From: Mollicutes bacterium
Lineage (GTDB): Bacteria > Bacillota_I > Bacilli_A > RF39 > UBA660
Length of the DNA: 64,000 bases
Direction of reading: 5' to 3'
NCBI GenBank assembly: GCA_004552445.1
Contig: SFOJ01000004.1
Coordinates: 1-64,000 of the forward strand
Shown: one piece after another, positions 59,721-64,000 of the stretch
How positions within the stretch are numbered: position 1 is the stretch's first letter
How the letters are laid out: every line of letters starts with the position of its first letter
Translations under genes and position numbers: made by a program
The notes under the pieces: generated by a model
The model's input: the letters and a program-made list of their open reading frames with translations, nothing else
Database searches by the model: none
Told to the model about the DNA's origin: nothing

Positions 59721-60446
59721 ATGAAATATAGTGTTTTTAAAATTGTTGAGTTAGTAGTGGTTAATTTTATTACAATGATTAGACTAATTGGTGCTATAAT
59801 ATTACCTATCATTTATGTTAAATATGGTGCTAGCATATGTGCTATATGGACAATAGTGTTATTTGCTACTGATGCCATAGATGGTTTTCTTGCAAGAAGT
59901 CTTAAAATTTCTACTTTTTTTGGAAGTGCGATGGATGGAATTAGTGATAAATTATTAAACGCTATTTCTTTTATTATTTTAGGACTTCAGTATAATATAA
60001 TGATACCACCACTTATTTTAGAAATTGCTATCATGTCAACATTGTATTCTACATATAGATTTGGTGGTAATATTCAATCTAGCAAGACAGGAAAAATTAA
60101 AACTGTAATACTAGATGTTTGTGTTATACTTAGTTTCACTCTCATGAGTTTGCCTGCTTTAAATATAGATAATAGTATTATTAATCATTTAATACATTAT
60201 ACAAATACATATATAGTTTTACTAGGTTGTATTATAACTATCGCATCTATCGTTACTCTAATTGATTATAATAAGAAAAATAAAAATACAAGAAATAATA
60301 AAAAATTAACACATATAAAATATCAACATAGAATAAAGAAAAATATGAAAGAAGTATTATCTGATTTATTTGATACTGATTATTATATTAAACATAAAAA
60401 TGAACCTATTATGAAACAATTCTATAAAACTAAAGTAGCTAAATAA
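59721..60446 (+). CDS. CDP-alcohol phosphatidyltransferase
   Basis: 241 residues from the ATG at 59721; the TTG at 59685 is the promoter -35 and is rejected. The signature D-x2-DG-x2-AR-x8-G-x3-D-x3-D is present in full (DAIDGFLARS ... GSAMDGISDK), within about six membrane segments. It transfers a phosphatidyl group from CDP-diacylglycerol to an alcohol; PgsA-like activity is possible but not decided. The C-terminal 60 residues are basic and cytoplasmic, an unusual extension (HRIKKNMKEVL, DYYIKHKNEP). Confidence 0.9.
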   Translation: MKYSVFKIVELVVVNFITMIRLIGAIILPIIYVKYGASICAIWTIVLFATDAIDGFLARSLKISTFFGSAMDGISDKLLNAISFIILGLQYNIMIPPLILEIAIMSTLYSTYRFGGNIQSSKTGKIKTVILDVCVILSFTLMSLPALNIDNSIINHLIHYTNTYIVLLGCIITIASIVTLIDYNKKNKNTRNNKKLTHIKYQHRIKKNMKEVLSDLFDTDYYIKHKNEPIMKQFYKTKVAK

Positions 60447-60462
60447 ATTAGTTACTTTTTTC
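60433..60462 (+). terminator. Terminator of the phosphatidyltransferase gene
   Basis: AAGTAGCTAA and TTAGTTACTT pair with a mismatch, followed by a T run; it overlaps the stop codon. Confidence 0.75.
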
Positions 60463-60512
60463 TTTATAAATGTGGAAATATATGCTACAATTATAATCAA
60501 GGAAGTGATTAA

Positions 60513-61103
60513 ATGAAGCAAAAGATAAGTATACTTCTTATAATCGTAATTGCTATTATTGGAACTATAGTTATATATAAACATTTTTATAAACAGCAAA
60601 TTGATAATAAGAGTGTTACTAAATTTTCTGATGAATATACTTTAGTAGATAAAAATAATGTATTTGTTTACTCAAATATTGATGAAGTTGCTAATATGTT
60701 AGAAAATGGTACTGGAATAGTGTTTATGGCTTTTCCAGAATGTCCATGGTGTCAATATTATGCTAAATATTTGAATGAAGTTGCTCTTGAAAATAATATA
60801 AAAGAAATATATTATTTAAATATTAAACATGATAGACAAATAAATTCTAATAATTATTCTAAAATTACTAAATTGCTTGATAATTATTTATATTCTGACG
60901 ATGGTGGAAAAGTAAAAGTATTTGCCCCTAACCTTACCTTTATTAAAAATGGTAAAATAATTGCTAACGATAATGAAACAGCAATTATTGAAGGAAATAT
61001 TAAAGTAGAAAAATATTGGAATCAAGAAAAAATAAATGAATTTAAAGTAAAGATAGCAAGTTATATTAAAGATTATGATACAACTTGTTCAACTTGTAAT
61101 TAG
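60513..61103 (+). CDS. Membrane-anchored thioredoxin-like protein (CPWC)
   Basis: 196 residues with an N-terminal membrane anchor (ISILLIIVIAIIGTIVIY), then a thioredoxin fold exposed outside: VFMAFPECPWCQYYAKYLNE gives the CPWC redox centre, and PNLTFIKNGKII is the cis-Pro-like strand. The protein ends with a second Cys pair (TTCSTCN), which may be structural or a relay. Similar proteins include bacteriocin-transport accessory thioredoxins. It is followed after 12 bases by an EIIB-like gene with a strong ribosome site, forming an operon. Confidence 0.82.
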   Translation: MKQKISILLIIVIAIIGTIVIYKHFYKQQIDNKSVTKFSDEYTLVDKNNVFVYSNIDEVANMLENGTGIVFMAFPECPWCQYYAKYLNEVALENNIKEIYYLNIKHDRQINSNNYSKITKLLDNYLYSDDGGKVKVFAPNLTFIKNGKIIANDNETAIIEGNIKVEKYWNQEKINEFKVKIASYIKDYDTTCSTCN

Positions 61104-61115
61104 GAGGTATAAAAA

Positions 61116-61427
61116 ATGTTTTGGCAATATTTAATTATTATAGCTGTATTATTATTAATTTCATTAGTAATAATTAAAATGAGAAGAAATGATTTTCATG
61201 TAGAAATTAATAAATTAATTCAATATCTAGGTGGAAAAGAAAATATACTTGATGCTCAAATTAATTTGTCTAGGCTTAGAGTTACTTTAAAAGATACATC
61301 TATAGTAAATAAAGAAGGTATTCAAAAGTTAGGAGCTAAAGGAATTGTAGAAATTGATAATCAATTAAAAATAATACTTGGTCCTAATTCAAAACAACTA
61401 AAAAAATATATGGCTGATTTAAAATAG
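61116..61427 (+). CDS. Membrane-anchored EIIB-like protein lacking the phosphorylation Cys
   Basis: 103 residues: an N-terminal membrane segment (LIIIAVLLLISLVII), then a domain matching the glucose-type PTS EIIB fold (INKLIQYLGGKENILDAQIN, SRLRVTLKD, IQKLGAKGIVEID, KIILGPNS). The phosphorylated Cys expected just before the xRLR motif is replaced (QINLSRLR), so phosphotransfer is unlikely. It may be a structural or binding remnant. Start ATG follows AGGAGG. Co-transcribed with the thioredoxin-like gene. Confidence 0.75.
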   Translation: MFWQYLIIIAVLLLISLVIIKMRRNDFHVEINKLIQYLGGKENILDAQINLSRLRVTLKDTSIVNKEGIQKLGAKGIVEIDNQLKIILGPNSKQLKKYMADLK

Positions 61428-61448
61428 TAATTATTCAATTACTATTTT
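61421..61448. terminator. Bidirectional terminator
   Basis: AAAATAGTAATT and AATTACTATTTT pair between the convergent EIIB-like and Cys-cluster genes. Confidence 0.85.
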
Positions 61449-62097
61449 ATTTTCTTCTTAAAACTACTTGTGATTTTTTAGCTCTATCAATTCCCTTTCG
61501 ACATATTTCAGGATATATATCTGCTAAATCATATAATAATGGGGCAATTTCTTTTCTTTCTCTATCAGAAACATATTCAAAGTTACCTATAGTTATGTCA
61601 TAAAATAAGTTTTCAATATCTTCTCTTAACTTTTGATCAACTGTTTTACCTGTTAATCTTTTTACCATTTTAGATAATGTACTTTGATATTTTTCAAAAC
61701 CTTTTACTATTTTTAATGGTTCTTCATAAGGAAAGCATCCATCAATATAAGGTATTAAGTTTACTCCACCCTTTGGTCTTTCTTCTAAACTATAAGGGCA
61801 TCCATCTTTGGTTAACATGGAACACTCTGACTTTAATGATAAGAGATCTACTATATTTCTTTTTTTATTTCTTGCTCTCAAGTATAAAAATGGAATTATA
61901 AATTTATTTCCATTTTTACTTTTTTTTATGTTTAATGCTGCTACAATAGATATTTTACCTTCACTAAGTATTTCTTCTAATGCTTTCATACTTAAATCTT
62001 GAAAATTATCTGTGCTATAGTCACAGCCACATTTCTTACAACACTTTCCACCACATTCTCTACATATATTTTTGTTTTCAAATTTTGTATTTTCCAT
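61447..62097 (-). CDS. Cys-cluster (YkgJ-like metal-binding) protein
   Basis: 216 residues. The N-terminal cluster CRECGGKCCKKCGC and later ECSMLTKDGCPY and YIDGCFPYEE supply about nine Cys, as in YkgJ/zinc-iron chelating-type proteins. The C-terminal half is helical. Function unknown; a metal or Fe-S site is likely. Start ATG at 62097 has TGAGGAA upstream. Confidence 0.75.
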   Translation of the reverse strand: MENTKFENKNICRECGGKCCKKCGCDYSTDNFQDLSMKALEEILSEGKISIVAALNIKKSKNGNKFIIPFLYLRARNKKRNIVDLLSLKSECSMLTKDGCPYSLEERPKGGVNLIPYIDGCFPYEEPLKIVKGFEKYQSTLSKMVKRLTGKTVDQKLREDIENLFYDITIGNFEYVSDRERKEIAPLLYDLADIYPEICRKGIDRAKKSQVVLRRK

Positions 62098-62142
62098 AAT
62101 TCCTCATTTGAGGGTGTATTATACTACAATTAATTACAAATA

Positions 62143-62307
62143 TCAATAATATGGATAATAGCCATATTGATATGGATTTTGATAGTATACTGGTCTTGGT
62201 CTATATGGGTTAAATGCGCCTACTGCTACACCTCCAGTTAGTGCTCCTAAAAGAAAAGGTGCTGCAAAACCAAATCTATCTTTACCATACTTAAAATTTC
62301 CATACAT
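62143..62307 (-). CDS. Tyr/Gly/Pro-rich small protein (54 aa)
   Basis: A 54-codon gene with ATG at 62307 and an AGGTGAAG site. A hydrophobic Gly-rich segment (FAAPFLLGALTGGVAVGAF) is followed by NPYRPRPVYYQNPYQYG and a Tyr-rich end. Short proteins of this composition are seen in Bacilli, some in the spore coat or envelope, so a surface or spore role is possible but unproven. Confidence 0.65.
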   Translation of the reverse strand: MYGNFKYGKDRFGFAAPFLLGALTGGVAVGAFNPYRPRPVYYQNPYQYGYYPYY

Positions 62308-62332
62308 AATCTTCACCTCTATTTTATACTAT

Positions 62333-62361
62333 GAAAAAAGCACATTTAAGATTGTGCTTTT
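62333..62361 (-). terminator. Terminator of the metallophosphoesterase gene
   Basis: AAAAGCACA and TGTGCTTTT pair, followed by T residues on the minus strand. Confidence 0.85.
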
Positions 62362-63221
62362 AAACGATATAAATTAAATGATGGTTTATTAAATATTCTA
62401 TATGGATACTTATTTGTTCCAATACCACTTGATATATATATATCAGTTATTCCTTTACTATAATGTTCTTGGTAATACTTATATGCTCCATCATCTATAA
62501 AAATTCCTCCATAATAAGGAATAACAATACTGCCATTAAGTGAATGCCCTCCTAAAACTAAATCCACTTCGTATGTACTTTCATCTAAAAATCTAATTGT
62601 TTTGCCATCATGAACTAGAACTATTATAAATTTTCTTTTTTCATCTTCTTTATAGAAGTTAAAAGCATCTTCTAATTTTATTTCTTCTTTTAATGAACTT
62701 GGAAGTCCTATTATAAACATAGATTCATTATTTTTATAAAATATTTCATCGTAACTATTATTTAATATTTTAAATTTACTTTTTTCCATTATAGTTTTAT
62801 AACTTTCTATACTGTAATCTTCATCGCCATATATAGCATATTTTCCTACTTTTGCTGAAATACTTTCTAATTCTTCTTCTAAAAATTCTATATCCTCATT
62901 ATTTATTTTTGCATTTTTATTAATTAAATCACCTGTAAAAACTACTATATCTGGTTTTAGTTCATTTATTCTTTTTATTAAATTTTTAACATCTTCTTTA
63001 TCTACTGTTGACTTATATAATAAATCACTAAAATGAATTATTTTTAATCCACTAAAGTTATTTGTTAGTATTTCACTTTTTACTCTATATTCTTTCACTA
63101 TCAATCCTTTTATACCAGTATATTTGGCATAAAGAAATATTGTTACTACTATGACTACTAAAAGTAAAAAAATACTTAGTAGTTTTCCACCTTTCTTTTT
63201 TTCTTTTTCTTTCTTTTCCAT
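62346..63221 (-). CDS. Membrane-anchored metallophosphoesterase (YkuE/YaeI-like)
   Basis: 291 residues. An N-terminal Lys-rich stretch and membrane segment (LLSIFLLLVVIVVTIFLYAK) precede the phosphoesterase domain: IIHFSDLLYK (Asp ligand; the usual DxH reads DLL, so the His is missing), VVFTGDLIN (GD), YGDEDY (in place of GNHD), LVHDGKT and LGGHSLNG (GHx, last His replaced by Leu). Several metal ligands depart from consensus, so activity may be altered or lost. It starts just after the CPBP protease stop. Confidence 0.8.
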   Translation of the reverse strand: MEKKEKEKKKGGKLLSIFLLLVVIVVTIFLYAKYTGIKGLIVKEYRVKSEILTNNFSGLKIIHFSDLLYKSTVDKEDVKNLIKRINELKPDIVVFTGDLINKNAKINNEDIEFLEEELESISAKVGKYAIYGDEDYSIESYKTIMEKSKFKILNNSYDEIFYKNNESMFIIGLPSSLKEEIKLEDAFNFYKEDEKRKFIIVLVHDGKTIRFLDESTYEVDLVLGGHSLNGSIVIPYYGGIFIDDGAYKYYQEHYSKGITDIYISSGIGTNKYPYRIFNKPSFNLYRLKAQS

Positions 63222-63222
63222 A

Positions 63223-63915
63223 TTATAAAGCCCCTAATTTGAATGTTATAAGTAATAATGCTCCTGTCATAGTGTTATGTATCATATGCATCATTATGCT
63301 TGTAAATGTTGTCTTTGTTTCTCTATCCATTAGGGCAAATACAAATCCTAGTGAACCATATGGCAACAAATATAATAAATTAATTAATTTAAACTCTCCT
63401 GCGATTAAATGACATGCTCCAAATAATAATCCGCATCCAAATGCATAAATCCATTTATTTTTTAATAATGGATCCATACTTTTTCTAAACGTTAATTCTT
63501 CACTTAGTGGTGCTATTATTGCTATACTAAACATAGTATAAATAGGAAATTTGAATAACATTTCTCTTACTATATTTTCATTTGCTGAAACATCTTTAAT
63601 TATAATTGCTATAAATAAATTAAATACTATCATTGATATTAATCCAGCAATATAATATTTAAATCCTGTTTTAAAATTAGATTTAAAATTATCTTTAAAT
63701 ATTTTAAACTCTTTATCTATATCTTTTTTATACATTAAGTATAAAAGAAATATAAATAATGCATTTCCTAAAATTGTAGCTATTTGTGTGTTCTTGACTA
63801 CTTTATTAATTGTTAATGCAAACTCGCTTGGCATTATAAATGTACCTAAAAATGCTACTAAAAAGAATAACAGATTGATATACATTGGTCTTTCTTTTGA
63901 ATATTTAAATATCAT
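63223..63915 (-). CDS. CPBP/CAAX-type intramembrane metalloprotease
   Basis: 230 residues from the ATG at 63915 (AAGG upstream; an earlier GTG is rejected). About seven membrane segments, with the motifs SEELTFRKSM (EExxxR), GACHLIAG (FxxxH-like) and MHMIHNTM (HxxxN) of the CPBP/ABI family. Members process prenylated or peptide substrates or give bacteriocin immunity. In operon with the metallophosphoesterase. Confidence 0.92.
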   Translation of the reverse strand: MIFKYSKERPMYINLLFFLVAFLGTFIMPSEFALTINKVVKNTQIATILGNALFIFLLYLMYKKDIDKEFKIFKDNFKSNFKTGFKYYIAGLISMIVFNLFIAIIIKDVSANENIVREMLFKFPIYTMFSIAIIAPLSEELTFRKSMDPLLKNKWIYAFGCGLLFGACHLIAGEFKLINLLYLLPYGSLGFVFALMDRETKTTFTSIMMHMIHNTMTGALLLITFKLGAL

Positions 63916-64000
63916 TTTTATCACTACCTTCTATATAATAGTATATCATAAAAGAATATTATTTACTACTTAGTTATATATTTTCTTAAAATAATTTTAA

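Noticed and set aside
1..64000. Mycoplasma-type genetic code (TGA as Trp)
   Set aside because: TGG is used for Trp, and TGA terminates aspS, tmcAL and the GntR gene at positions consistent with their families.

Overview
The window comes from a strongly AT-rich Bacillota genome. A PolC-type replicase, a SigK-like sigma factor, T-box leaders, YtrA/GntR and YolD/Y-polymerase modules, and an oxygen-independent (class III) ribonucleotide reductase all point to an anaerobic low-GC Firmicute of the Bacilli/Erysipelotrichia/RF39 type, probably host-associated. TGG encodes Trp and TGA works as a stop, so the code is standard and not the Mycoplasma code. No rRNA, CRISPR array, prophage or insertion sequence is visible. 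The species cannot be fixed from the sequence.

Layout. 0-9 kb (minus strand): a partial yqeG, a type IV prepilin-like protein fused to BspA/DUF285 repeats, a 1300-residue repeat protein ending in a metallophosphatase, obg, small hypothetical genes and a TasA/camelysin-like surface protein. 8.6-11.6 kb: nrdG and an nrdD present as three open frames. 11.8-18.2 kb: a sigK homologue, a GLUG-like protein, a T-box-controlled ileS of the mupirocin-insensitive type 2 class with an altered HIGH motif, and a dockerin-containing surface protein. 18.3-22.5 kb: an anchored L,D-transpeptidase, a prepilin peptidase and a PilC/GspF protein. 22.5-36.6 kb is informational: lepA, rpoD, ppa, rpmF, tmcAL, polA, a WalJ-like hydrolase and polC. 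36.7-42.2 kb: aspS, an unknown protein, lysS, a membrane protein and a PIG-L deacetylase, led by an Asp T-box. 42.2-54 kb is accessory: a lysozyme-like protein, a prohibitin-like protein, gpmA, Y-family polymerase with YolD, a GntR/ABC operon, Tag, and a second ABC exporter preceded by a striking 11-bp-period repeat array. 54-58.7 kb: a candidate small RNA, an HD protein, and a compact integrative mobilizable element (serine recombinase plus MobV relaxase) next to tRNA-Thr and tRNA-Gln. 59-64 kb: tmRNA, a CDP-alcohol phosphatidyltransferase, a membrane thioredoxin with an EIIB-like partner, and envelope hydrolases.

Themes. Expression signals are very compact. Many sigma-A promoters have exactly 17-bp spacers, terminators overlap stop codons, two promoters lie in or against the preceding terminator, and two genes (lepA and the phosphatidyltransferase) look leaderless. 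Surface-assembly genes (pilin, prepilin peptidase, PilC, TasA-like proteins, L,D-transpeptidase, lysozyme-like) recur. The L,D-transpeptidase and lysozyme-like genes share an identical 17-bp element over their -35 boxes. The strongest leads are the GVHH IleRS, the separately encoded glycyl-radical domain of NrdD, the pilin-BspA fusion, the TTCC array with its neighbouring candidate RNA, and the shared cell-wall operator.
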